From: Acidobacteriota bacterium
GTDB taxonomy: Bacteria > Acidobacteriota > Terriglobia > Terriglobales > Acidobacteriaceae
Assembly: GCA_021780415.1 (NCBI GenBank)
Contig: JAJXYW010000293.1
Span: 1-8,188 of the forward strand
Length of the DNA: 8,188 nt
Reading direction: 5' to 3'
Below the pieces are notes generated by a model. The model saw nothing but the letters and a program-made list of their open reading frames with translations, was not told the origin of the DNA and ran no database searches. The translations under genes and the position numbers were made by a program. Positions 1 to 5,789 of this stretch are shown here, piece after piece. The number at the start of each line of letters is the position of its first letter. Position 1 is the first letter of the stretch.

Positions 1-274
1 GCAGTTAGCGGATGATACGGGTGGGCAGGCTTACTTTCCGAAGGCTCTGAAGGATGTGGACGGGATTGCGCAGAAGGTGGCGCAGGATATCCGGTCGCAG
101 TACATGATCGAGTACCACTCGACGAAGCCGATGTCGCTGGGGGGCTATCGGACGATTCATGTGGAGGCCGATGAGAAGGGATATCACGGGTTGAAGGTGA
201 GGACGCGTGCGGGGTATTTCCCGAAGGTGGCGGGGAGTGGTGCTGCTGGTGCTGTTGGTCCTGACGGAAACTGA
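1..274 (+). CDS. VWFA-related domain protein, C-terminal fragment (5' end outside window)
   Basis: Only the last 90 residues are visible; the reading frame is open from base 2 to the TGA at 272-274 and continues off the left edge. The fragment begins QLADDTGGQAYFPK, followed by an amphipathic stretch (DGIAQKVAQDIRSQYMIEY) and an ending of the form GYRTIHVEA...GLKVRTRAGYFPK. This pattern (TGG-x-AYFP, then an 'RSQY-x-IEY' strand and a terminal 'LKVR-x-R-x-GYF') is what I recognise as the end of the VWFA-related domain that is strongly expanded in Acidobacteria. Members are usually secreted or envelope proteins with a von Willebrand A fold; their ligands are mostly unknown. The GTG at 56 is internal and not a start. 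The signal peptide and any MIDAS metal site lie outside the window. The last residues (AGSGAAGAVGPDGN) are a low-complexity tail. The next gene starts 115 nt downstream, so joint transcription is uncertain. Confidence 0.8.
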   Translation, partial: QLADDTGGQAYFPKALKDVDGIAQKVAQDIRSQYMIEYHSTKPMSLGGYRTIHVEADEKGYHGLKVRTRAGYFPKVAGSGAAGAVGPDGN

Positions 275-389
275 GGGGTAGGGTTCGCGATGCGTGCCTC
301 GGGATGCGGTTGGGGATAGGAGGTGCGGAAGTGCGGTAGTCTTTTGGGTGCGGAGCACGCTGGCCGCACGAAGTGGACTCGTAGAGACG

Positions 390-1304
390 ATGCGCATAGG
401 AAATAACGTGACGGAGTTGGTGGGGCATACGCCGATGGTGCGGATTAACCGCCTGGTGGGAAGTTCGGATGCTGAGTTGTGGGCCAAACTGGAGACGATG
501 AATCCGGGTGGAAGCATCAAGGACAGGGCGGCGCTGGGGATTGTGCTGGATGCGGAGCGGCGCGGAGTGCTGAAGCCGGGCGATATTATCTGCGAGGCGA
601 CGGCGGGGAATACGGGCGTAGGGCTGGCGTTGATTGGGGTGCAGCGCGGGTATCGGGTGAAGATTTTTATTCCGGAGGGGTTCGCCGAGGAAAAGTGCAT
701 CCTGATGCGAGGGTTGGGCGCGGAGGTGGTGCGGACTCCGGAGAATGAGATGATGGCCGGCGCGATTCGGCGGACACTGGAGTTCGAGCGCGAGACGCCG
801 GGTGCGTTTGCGGCGATGCAGTTTGAGAATCCCGCGAACCCGGATATTCATGAGCAGACGACGGCGGTGGAGATTTGGGAGCAGATGGAGGGGCGGATCG
901 ATGCGGTTGTGGTTGGGGTGGGGTCGGCGGGGACGTTTACGGGGATTGCGCGGGCGATGAAAAAGCGGCGGAAAGAGGTACTGACGGTGGCCGTGGAGAC
1001 CCAGGGGAGTGTGCTGCAGGGTGGGGTTCCGGGGAAGCATAAGGTGGAGGGGATCGGCGTGGCGGAGATTCCGGTGACGTTCGACAGGAGCGTTTGCGAC
1101 CGGATTGTAATGGTAAGCGACGACGATGCGTTTGCGACGGTGATGCGGATGGCGCGGGAGGAGGGCGTGCTGGGCGGGTCGAGTGCGGGCGCGAATATGT
1201 TTGCGGCGATGATGGTGGCGCGGGAGTTGGGTACGGGGAAACGCGTGGTGACGATTGTGCCGGATTCGGCGGAGAGATATTTGTCGAAGGGCGTGCTGGG
1301 GTAG
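390..1304 (+). CDS. cysM: PLP-dependent cysteine synthase (O-acetylserine sulfhydrylase / CysM-like)
   Basis: This 304-residue protein should be a cytoplasmic fold-type II PLP enzyme making L-cysteine from an activated serine and a sulfur donor. Visible motifs: the N-terminal TELVGHTPMVRIN (8-20); NPGGSIKDRAA (38-48), with Lys44 as the predicted Schiff-base lysine; the substrate-binding loop TAGNTG (71-76); the PLP-phosphate loop GVGSAGTFTG (176-185); EGIGVAEIP (220-228); and PDSAERYLS (291-299), with Ser293 expected to contact the PLP ring nitrogen. Length fits CysM/CysK (about 300-320), with a short tail of five residues after YLS. The start at ATG 390 was chosen because family similarity begins there. 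The same frame is open back to a GTG at 294, but the extra 32 residues look unrelated. The ribosome site is weak (GAG at 384-386), and a GTG at 408 preceded by AGGA is a possible alternative. The loop has Ala where TSGNTG is usual, so the CysM/CysK/phosphoserine-type distinction is not settled. Confidence 0.88.
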   Translation: MRIGNNVTELVGHTPMVRINRLVGSSDAELWAKLETMNPGGSIKDRAALGIVLDAERRGVLKPGDIICEATAGNTGVGLALIGVQRGYRVKIFIPEGFAEEKCILMRGLGAEVVRTPENEMMAGAIRRTLEFERETPGAFAAMQFENPANPDIHEQTTAVEIWEQMEGRIDAVVVGVGSAGTFTGIARAMKKRRKEVLTVAVETQGSVLQGGVPGKHKVEGIGVAEIPVTFDRSVCDRIVMVSDDDAFATVMRMAREEGVLGGSSAGANMFAAMMVARELGTGKRVVTIVPDSAERYLSKGVLG

Positions 1305-1314
1305 GGGAAGAAGA

Positions 1315-1358
1315 TGTCAGTTGAGTGCTGACTGAGAACTGACAACTGAGAACTGACA
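1315..1358. repeat. Tandem 14-bp repeat with inverted partner, intergenic
   Basis: The unit ACTGAGAACTGACA occurs twice in perfect tandem at 1331-1344 and 1345-1358. Its 3' half, AACTGACA (1337-1344 and again 1351-1358), is the exact reverse complement of TGTCAGTT at 1315-1322. The transcript could therefore fold into either of two mutually exclusive 8-bp stems. It lies 10 nt after the cysteine synthase stop. No T-run follows, so it is not a canonical intrinsic terminator. It could be a transcript-end or mRNA-stability element, or one copy of a dispersed genomic repeat. Confidence 0.7.
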
Positions 1359-1434
1359 ACTTGGGGGAGCATGTTTGCGCAGAGTTGCATCGAAGAGAGT
1401 TAGGATGCAGTTGCGGATGTGGTTTGTTTCAGCG

Positions 1435-1440
1435 TGAGGT
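1435..1440 (+). promoter_or_regulatory. Ribosome binding site that decides the acyl-CoA synthetase start
   Basis: TGAGGT (core GAGG at 1436-1439) lies 5 nt before the ATG at 1445. It supports that start over an in-frame TTG at 1361, which would add 28 residues including a CSCGC cluster that does not resemble the family. Confidence 0.7.
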
Positions 1441-1444
1441 ACGG

Positions 1445-3220
1445 ATGGTAGATTTTTCGACGTTGGACTTTGCGACGATCAATGATGTCTTCGAGCGGAT
1501 GAGCCATCGCGGTGGGACGACCGTAGCGCTGTGGAAGAGTGGCGGGGAGTGGAAAGAGATCTCGTCGCAGCAGATGTATGGGCGGGTGCGGGCGGTGGTG
1601 GAGCTGCTTCTGAGTTGGGGGATGAAGCGCGGGGAGCGCGTGGGGTTGGTGAGCGAGAACCGCTGGGAGTGGCCGGTGGTGGACTTCGCGGTGCTCGCGA
1701 TGGGGGGCGTGGACGTGCCGCTGTATGAGACGCTGACGCCGGAGCAGATGGGCTATGTGCTGCGGGACGCGGGCGTGCGAGCGGTGTTTGTTTCGAACCG
1801 GCTGCAATACAACAAGTTGGTGGCCGCGGGGGAGATTTCGACGCTGGAGTTTGTGGCGGTGCTGGACGAGGGAGAGTTTGCCGGGGCTGCGAGTGTGGCG
1901 GAGGTGTTCAAACGCGCGCCGGAGTTGGAGGCGCCGGATGCGGGGTTCGATGCGCTGCTGAAGGAGACGAGGCCGGAGGATCTGGCGACGATTGTGTATA
2001 CGTCTGGGACGACGGGCGATCCGAAGGGCGTGATGCTGACGCATCGAAACCTGGCGGAGAATCTGCGCTATTCGACGGCGGGGCTGCGGATTGGGGAGGG
2101 GGATACGACGATCTCGTTTTTGCCGCTTAGCCACTCGCTGGCACGGCATTTGGGATATGCAATCTACGGGCATGGGGGACGGATTGCGTACCTGGCGAAG
2201 TTCGATGATCTGAAGAGCGCGATGCAGGCGGTGAAGCCGCAGATTTTTCTGGCTGTGCCGCGCGTGTATGAAAAGGTGCGGCAGGGAACGGAGAATAAAT
2301 CAACTGGGTTCAAGAAGAAGATTTTGAACTGGGCGCTGGGGCAGGGGAAGAAGCATCGGAAGGAGTTGATGGAGGGGAAGAGGCCGATGGCGCTGGGGTG
2401 GAGGCTGGCGGACAGGTTGGTGTACAGCAAGCTGAAGGAGGCGTTTGGGGGGAAGGTGAAGATCTGGGTGTCGGGGGGAGCGCCGCTGGGGATGGACTCG
2501 GCGGAGTGGTTTCTGGATATGGGGATTCGGATTTTCGAGGGGTATGGGCTGACGGAGACTTCGCCGGTGATCTCGCGGAATACGTTCGATGGATACAGGA
2601 TTGGGACGGTGGGGACGGTGGTGAAGAACCTGGAGCTGAGGGTGGCCAGCGACGGCGAGATCGAGGTGCGCGGAACCAGTGTTTTTGCAGGCTACTGGCA
2701 GAGAGATGCGGCGACGAAGAGCGAGTTTACCGAGGATGGATGGTTCAAGACTGGCGATATTGGGAAATATGAGGATGGGTTTCTTTCGATTACGGACCGG
2801 AAGAAGGAGCTGATCAAGACCAGCAGCGGGAAGTATATTGCGCCGCAGCCGATCGAGGGGAAGCTGAAGGCCGATGAGTTGGTGAGCAATGCGTGCGTGG
2901 TGGGCGACTCGCGGAAGTATGCGGCGGTGCTGATCTCGCCGGATTTTCAGGCGCTGGGAAGGTGGGCTGCGGAGCATGGCGTCGCGGCGAAGGAGCCGGC
3001 GGAGCTGGTGAAGGATGCGAAGGTGAAGGCGCACTACGAAGCCCTGGTGAAGCGGGTGAATGCGGACCTGCAGGAGCATGAGCGGGTGAAGAAGGTGGGC
3101 GTGGTGGCCGAGGAGTGGAGCATCGAGGGAGGCGAACTGACGCCGAGTATGAAGCTGAAGCGGCGGGTGATCTTTGAGCGATATAAGGACCGGATCGACG
3201 CGCTGTATGGGGGCGAGTAG
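1445..3220 (+). CDS. AMP-forming long-chain acyl-CoA synthetase (COG1022 / FadD15-like)
   Basis: This 591-residue adenylate-forming enzyme should activate a fatty acid with ATP to an acyl-AMP and then to acyl-CoA, at the cytoplasmic face or in the cytosol. Landmarks: ATP P-loop YTSGTTGDPKGVMLTH (185-200); FLPLSHSLAR (225-234); VPRVYEKVRQG (271-281), a typical long-chain-synthetase segment; WVSGGAPLG (341-349); the acyl-adenylate motif EGYGLTET (365-372); TGD (437-439) with the ribose-binding Asp; the hinge segment DRKKELIKTSSGKYIAP (451-467); and near the C-terminus ELTPSMKLKR, with Lys570 as the likely adenylation lysine. All catalytic motifs look intact, and length fits the roughly 600-residue COG1022 group. 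There is no signal peptide or clear transmembrane segment. The gene follows the cysteine synthase by 140 nt and precedes the MBL hydrolase by 47 nt, so it may be cotranscribed with the latter. Chain-length specificity cannot be read from the sequence. Confidence 0.92.
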   Translation: MVDFSTLDFATINDVFERMSHRGGTTVALWKSGGEWKEISSQQMYGRVRAVVELLLSWGMKRGERVGLVSENRWEWPVVDFAVLAMGGVDVPLYETLTPEQMGYVLRDAGVRAVFVSNRLQYNKLVAAGEISTLEFVAVLDEGEFAGAASVAEVFKRAPELEAPDAGFDALLKETRPEDLATIVYTSGTTGDPKGVMLTHRNLAENLRYSTAGLRIGEGDTTISFLPLSHSLARHLGYAIYGHGGRIAYLAKFDDLKSAMQAVKPQIFLAVPRVYEKVRQGTENKSTGFKKKILNWALGQGKKHRKELMEGKRPMALGWRLADRLVYSKLKEAFGGKVKIWVSGGAPLGMDSAEWFLDMGIRIFEGYGLTETSPVISRNTFDGYRIGTVGTVVKNLELRVASDGEIEVRGTSVFAGYWQRDAATKSEFTEDGWFKTGDIGKYEDGFLSITDRKKELIKTSSGKYIAPQPIEGKLKADELVSNACVVGDSRKYAAVLISPDFQALGRWAAEHGVAAKEPAELVKDAKVKAHYEALVKRVNADLQEHERVKKVGVVAEEWSIEGGELTPSMKLKRRVIFERYKDRIDALYGGE

Positions 3221-3267
3221 GCGGTGGTTATGGGGCGGGTTAGCGGTTGAGTTGAGACGTTGAGGCG

Positions 3268-4392
3268 ATGGCTGCATCCAATGGGGCAGTGAGTTATTTA
3301 AAGCGAGCAGCGAAGCGTGGGCGCAGGTTTCTGAATCCGGTGCCGACTACGGTGGGCGGGTTGGGCGTCGTCTTCAAGGTGCTGCCGCAGTATGTGAACA
3401 ATCGGGCAGAGGCGGAGCCAAAGCTGCCGCTGGGGCCGTTTCGGACAGACGTGGGTGCGTTTGCGGCAGCACCGGCGAGCGGGCTGCGCGTGACCTGGTT
3501 TGGGCACTCGGCCATGCTGATCGAGATTGATGGGATGCGCGTGCTGGTAGATCCGGTGTGGGAGCAGCGGGCGAGCCCGTTTGGGTTCATGGGGCCAAAG
3601 CGGTTCTTTGAGCCGACGATGGCGTTGGAGGAGTTGCCGACGATTGATGTGGTGCTGATCTCGCACGACCACTACGACCATTTGGGAGCGGAGACGGTGA
3701 GGCGGCTGGCGAGGGTTGAGGCGGTCTCCGGAGCGCGGTGGGTGACGTCGCTGGGCGTGGGGAAACGGCTGCGCGGGTTTGGGGTGCAGGCGGCACAGAT
3801 TACAGAGTTGGATTGGACCGAGAGCGCGGAGGTGGGGACGCTGCACCCGAGCGGGCAAAGACCGCCCGGCGGGGGCCCCAGGCTGAAGGTGACGGCGTGG
3901 CCATCGAGACACTTTTCGGGGCGCGGGGTGTTCGACCGGTTTACGACGCTATGGAGTTCGTATGTGATCGAGGGGCCGGAGCATCGGGTGTATTTTGGCG
4001 CGGACTCGGGATGGTGGGAGGGGTTTGAGGAGATCGCGGCACAGTATGGCGCGACGCCGGAACGGGCCGGCGGGTTTGATTTAACGATGCTGGAGATTGG
4101 GGCGTTTCACGCGCTGTGGGATGGGATTCATTTGGGGCCGGATAATGCGGCGAAGGCGTTTGCGGCGATGTCCTGCGCTGACGGACAGGGTGGAGTTCGG
4201 GGTGGGATGTTGATGCCGATTCACTGGGGGCTGTTCAACCTGGCGCTGCATGGGTGGAAAGAGCCGGTGGAACGGATGTTGGAACTGGCGGATGCGAAGG
4301 GGATGAAGCTGTGGCTGCCGGTGCCGGGGACTCCGAGTGAGGTGGTCGGGGGCGCGGAGCTGCGGTCGGGTTGGTGGAAGAGCGAGGGGTAG
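3268..4392 (+). CDS. MBL-fold metallohydrolase, NAPE-PLD/RomA/UlaG-like (lactamase_B_2 type)
   Basis: A 374-residue zinc-type metallo-beta-lactamase-fold hydrolase. Visible metal-site elements are ISHDHYDHLG (131-140), giving the HxHxDH signature (His133, His135, Asp137, His138); SRHFSGRG (213-220), with His215; FGADSGW (243-249), with Asp246; and MPIHWGLFN (316-324), with His319. The earlier WFGHSAMLIEIDG (77-89) and LVDPVWEQRASPF segments also suit this family, whose members include N-acyl-phosphatidylethanolamine phospholipase D, RomA-like proteins and UlaG. The N-terminal 30 residues are basic (KRAAKRGRR), followed by RFLNPVPTTVGG, and are not a convincing signal peptide, so the protein is probably cytoplasmic or peripheral. 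The ATG at 3268 is the only sensible Met start, but the GAGG at 3262-3265 is very close (2 nt). Its place after an acyl-CoA synthetase suggests a lipid- or acyl-related substrate; this is inference. Two loops (193-204 and about 302-312) look like insertions. Confidence 0.85.
   Translation: MAASNGAVSYLKRAAKRGRRFLNPVPTTVGGLGVVFKVLPQYVNNRAEAEPKLPLGPFRTDVGAFAAAPASGLRVTWFGHSAMLIEIDGMRVLVDPVWEQRASPFGFMGPKRFFEPTMALEELPTIDVVLISHDHYDHLGAETVRRLARVEAVSGARWVTSLGVGKRLRGFGVQAAQITELDWTESAEVGTLHPSGQRPPGGGPRLKVTAWPSRHFSGRGVFDRFTTLWSSYVIEGPEHRVYFGADSGWWEGFEEIAAQYGATPERAGGFDLTMLEIGAFHALWDGIHLGPDNAAKAFAAMSCADGQGGVRGGMLMPIHWGLFNLALHGWKEPVERMLELADAKGMKLWLPVPGTPSEVVGGAELRSGWWKSEG
3844..3879 (+). repeat. GC-rich in-frame insertion with hairpin potential inside the MBL gene
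   Basis: These 36 bases encode HPSGQRPPGGGP between the strand ending WTESAEVG and the strand RLKVTAWPSRHF. In relatives, as I recall them, these strands are joined directly. The DNA contains CGGGC (3852-3856) and GCCCG (3864-3868) around the loop AAAGACC, followed by a G/C-only run. The Pro/Gly-rich composition contrasts with the flanking fold. It may be a small dispersed palindromic element tolerated in frame. The boundaries are approximate. Confidence 0.4.
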
Positions 4393-4415
4393 GCGGCCGG
4401 CGTCGGGTTGGTGGA
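4365..4415 (+). repeat. 14-bp direct repeat flanking the MBL gene stop codon
   Basis: GTCGGGTTGGTGGA occurs at 4365-4378, inside the last codons of the MBL gene, and again at 4402-4415, just past its TAG at 4390-4392. The period is 37 bp. It looks like a short local duplication or slippage product in the convergent gap. Confidence 0.6.
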
Positions 4416-4421
4416 GAGTGG

Positions 4422-4901
4422 TTATTTGTAGATGAGGTGGATGGTGGTCTCGGTGGTGGGACAGGTGACTTGCATGGCCGCGGTGTCAAAGGATGGCGCG
4501 GTGAGCAGGACATGGGGGTTGTTGGAGAAGCCGAAGCCCTCTTTGGGAATGTGGAAGAAGTTGCGATCGAGCTTGTGGTTGGAGTTTTCATCGTGCAGGG
4601 CGGCGAGGGCGTAGCGGCCAGGCGGGACCTGCAGGGTGATGGTGGTTTGGGTTCCGGAGAAGGGGTGGGGGCCGTGGGTGAATGCCTTGTCGTTGTTTTC
4701 GGGCCAGCCGTCGGGGGAGTTGAAGACGGAGAGGCCGGCATCGCCTTGCTGGTTGCGGAATCCGTCGATGTGGACGACGAGGTTACAGGTCGCGGGCGCG
4801 GCGGGTGGGGTTTGGCGAGGGAGCGCAGGACCAGGGGCGGATAGAGTGGCGGCAAGGAGTGCAGCGGCAGCGGTTGTGCAACGGGCGAGGGTGAAATTCA
4901 T
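4422..4901 (-). CDS. Secreted DUF2141 domain protein
   Basis: A 159-residue protein with a Sec-type signal peptide (basic MNFTLARC, then an Ala/Leu-rich core to about residue 21, with likely processing soon after). The mature part matches DUF2141: GLSVFNSPDGWP (56-67), PPGRYALAALHDENSNHKLD (93-112), IPKEGFGFSNN (118-128), PSFDTAAM (136-143) and a short terminal strand IHLIYK. The segment D104-x-N106-x-N108-x3-D112 resembles a calcium-binding loop of the EF-hand/dockerin kind and is a family hallmark; calcium binding here is not shown. DUF2141 proteins are exported and their biochemical role is unknown. The start is well supported: GGAGA (complement of 4908-4912) sits 6 nt before the ATG. It ends 29 nt from the convergent MBL gene. 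The upstream - strand gene is 118 nt away across a set of hairpins, so it may be a separate unit or an attenuated last operon gene. Confidence 0.88.
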   Translation of the reverse strand: MNFTLARCTTAAAALLAATLSAPGPALPRQTPPAAPATCNLVVHIDGFRNQQGDAGLSVFNSPDGWPENNDKAFTHGPHPFSGTQTTITLQVPPGRYALAALHDENSNHKLDRNFFHIPKEGFGFSNNPHVLLTAPSFDTAAMQVTCPTTETTIHLIYK

Positions 4902-4925
4902 GGTGATTCTCCGGCGGATGGAGGT

Positions 4926-4956
4926 GCGGCAGGAGCGATGATGTGGCTCCTGCCGC
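4926..4956 (-). terminator. Perfect 11-bp hairpin between beta-barrel gene and DUF2141 gene
   Basis: GCGGCAGGAGC (4926-4936) and GCTCCTGCCGC (4946-4956) are exact reverse complements separated by a 9-nt loop. The hairpin lies 63 nt past the stop of the beta-barrel gene and 24 nt before the DUF2141 start codon. No T-run follows on either strand, so it is not a textbook intrinsic terminator. It could be a transcription attenuator, an RNA-processing or stability element, or a leader structure affecting DUF2141 translation. Confidence 0.5.
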
Positions 4957-4960
4957 GATG

Positions 4961-4993
4961 GTGGTTGAGACCACGGCGGGATTTGAAGTCCCG
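4961..4993 (-). other. Two smaller adjacent hairpins
   Basis: GTGGT (4961-4965) pairs with ACCAC (4970-4974) around a 4-nt loop. CGGGA (4977-4981) pairs with TCCCG (4989-4993) around a 7-nt loop. With the 11-bp hairpin next door they form a run of three stems in the 118-nt gap. The second resembles a tRNA T-arm when read on the - strand, but no complete tRNA can be built around it. Confidence 0.4.
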
Positions 4994-5019
4994 ACCAGGC
5001 AAAACGAAGTCGAATGCAG

Positions 5020-5766
5020 CTAGTTCATCTTGTGGGGGTGGGCGGGGACGTTGCGGCCGAAGTGGAAGGCGGGGCCGAAGGAGTAGCGGTAGCTCCAGCC
5101 GCCGTTAGCCAGGACGTAGTTGAAGGGATGGTTCCAAACGACATCCATTTGCATGCGCAGGCCGAGATGCTTGGCGAGGGCTAGTTCCGCGCCGCCACCG
5201 ATGCCATAGGCTCCGGTCCAATCGACGATGTTTCCGTTGGGCTGGAGGACATTTGCTGCTTCAAGCGCACCGACGACGATCCCGTCCTGGATGTTTTGTG
5301 GATGGGGTGTGGCCGCGAGGCGGAAGGCCGCCAAGCTGGGGCGGATGAAGAGCGTCACCTTGGAGAAGTGGCGATAGTTCAACTGCGAGCCGGCGGTGAA
5401 TGTCTGGGTGGTGGCGTGCATCGGGATATTGAGGGCGTAGGTGGGGGGCAGATATCCCGCAGCGTAGAGTTGGGTGATGCCGGCGATGATGACCGGGCTG
5501 GCCATGCTGGGGATCAGGGTGGTGTCTCCGCTCTGGATGCTGTAGTCGAAGCCGGAGGAGATAAGGTGGGTGTTGGTGATGCCTGCCTGAAGATGGAAGC
5601 CGATCTGATTGATGCCGTTGAGGCCGGGGGTCTTGAGGTCGGAAAAACCGGTGTAGAGGTCATAGCGGCCAACATAGGCTTGCTGGGCGACGCAGGTGAC
5701 CTGGGTGAGGGAGAAGAGAATTGCGCTAACTGCAAGAAGACGGGTGAGGCGGGGCCGATGTGTCAT
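5020..5766 (-). CDS. Secreted outer-membrane beta-barrel-like protein, unrecognised family
   Basis: A 248-residue protein with a clear signal peptide: MTHRPRLTRL, a hydrophobic core LLAVSAILFSL, and a probable cut after CVA (residues 25-27). Cys25 is preceded by Thr, so a lipobox is unlikely. The mature part alternates aromatic or hydrophobic and polar residues in many short strands separated by Gly/Asn/Pro turns (for example QIGFHLQAGI, QLNYRHFSKVTLFIRPSL, GIGGGAELALAKHLGLRMQMDVVW, WSYRYSFGPAFHFG). This suits a small 8-10-strand outer-membrane barrel of the OmpA/OmpW type; the tail after the last strand (RNVPAHPHKMN) lacks the usual terminal Phe. The ATG at 5766 was chosen because GGAG (complement of 5774-5777) lies 7 nt upstream; an earlier in-frame start at 5802 would overlap the previous gene and disrupt the signal peptide. 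It begins 23 nt after the alpha/beta hydrolase stop, implying cotranscription. The ligand or transport role is unknown. Confidence 0.75.
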   Translation of the reverse strand: MTHRPRLTRLLAVSAILFSLTQVTCVAQQAYVGRYDLYTGFSDLKTPGLNGINQIGFHLQAGITNTHLISSGFDYSIQSGDTTLIPSMASPVIIAGITQLYAAGYLPPTYALNIPMHATTQTFTAGSQLNYRHFSKVTLFIRPSLAAFRLAATPHPQNIQDGIVVGALEAANVLQPNGNIVDWTGAYGIGGGAELALAKHLGLRMQMDVVWNHPFNYVLANGGWSYRYSFGPAFHFGRNVPAHPHKMN

Positions 5767-5789
5767 GGTGGGACTCCGTGGTGGTGCCG

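Noticed and set aside
364..369. Terminator from GTGCGG (348-353) paired with CCGCAC (364-369)
   Set aside because: The 6-bp stem has a 10-nt loop and no T-run, and is easily expected by chance in this G-rich sequence.
294..389. 32-residue N-terminal extension of the cysteine synthase from a GTG
   Set aside because: It has no similarity to the family start. The ATG at 390 gives the expected 304-residue length.
1371..1403. Possible leader peptide of 10 codons (MFAQSCIEES)
   Set aside because: The G-rich run before it is too close to the ATG, and there is no terminator/antiterminator arrangement to support attenuation.
1361..1444. 28-residue Cys-rich extension (CSCGC) of the + strand acyl-CoA synthetase
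   Set aside because: It begins at a TTG within the tandem-repeat tail. GAGG 5 nt before the ATG at 1445 and family length favour the shorter form.
2300..3277. 325-codon open frame antisense to the + strand acyl-CoA synthetase
   Set aside because: The Arg/His/Pro-rich translation has no motifs, and the frame is a shadow caused by strong compositional skew over a gene with all its catalytic motifs.
4371..4844. 157-codon + strand frame opposite the DUF2141 gene
   Set aside because: Its Gly/Val/Arg low-complexity translation contrasts with the clear DUF2141 motifs and ribosome site on the other strand.
4235..4855. 206-codon - strand frame overlapping the DUF2141 gene and the MBL gene end
   Set aside because: Ser/Pro/Thr-rich shadow translation with no recognisable domain.
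4961..5060. tRNA or tRNA-derived attachment site on the - strand (CGGGACTTCAAATCCCG resembles a T-arm)
   Set aside because: The TTCAAAT loop is shifted by one base relative to the stem, and no matching acceptor or anticodon arm is present about 60 nt upstream.
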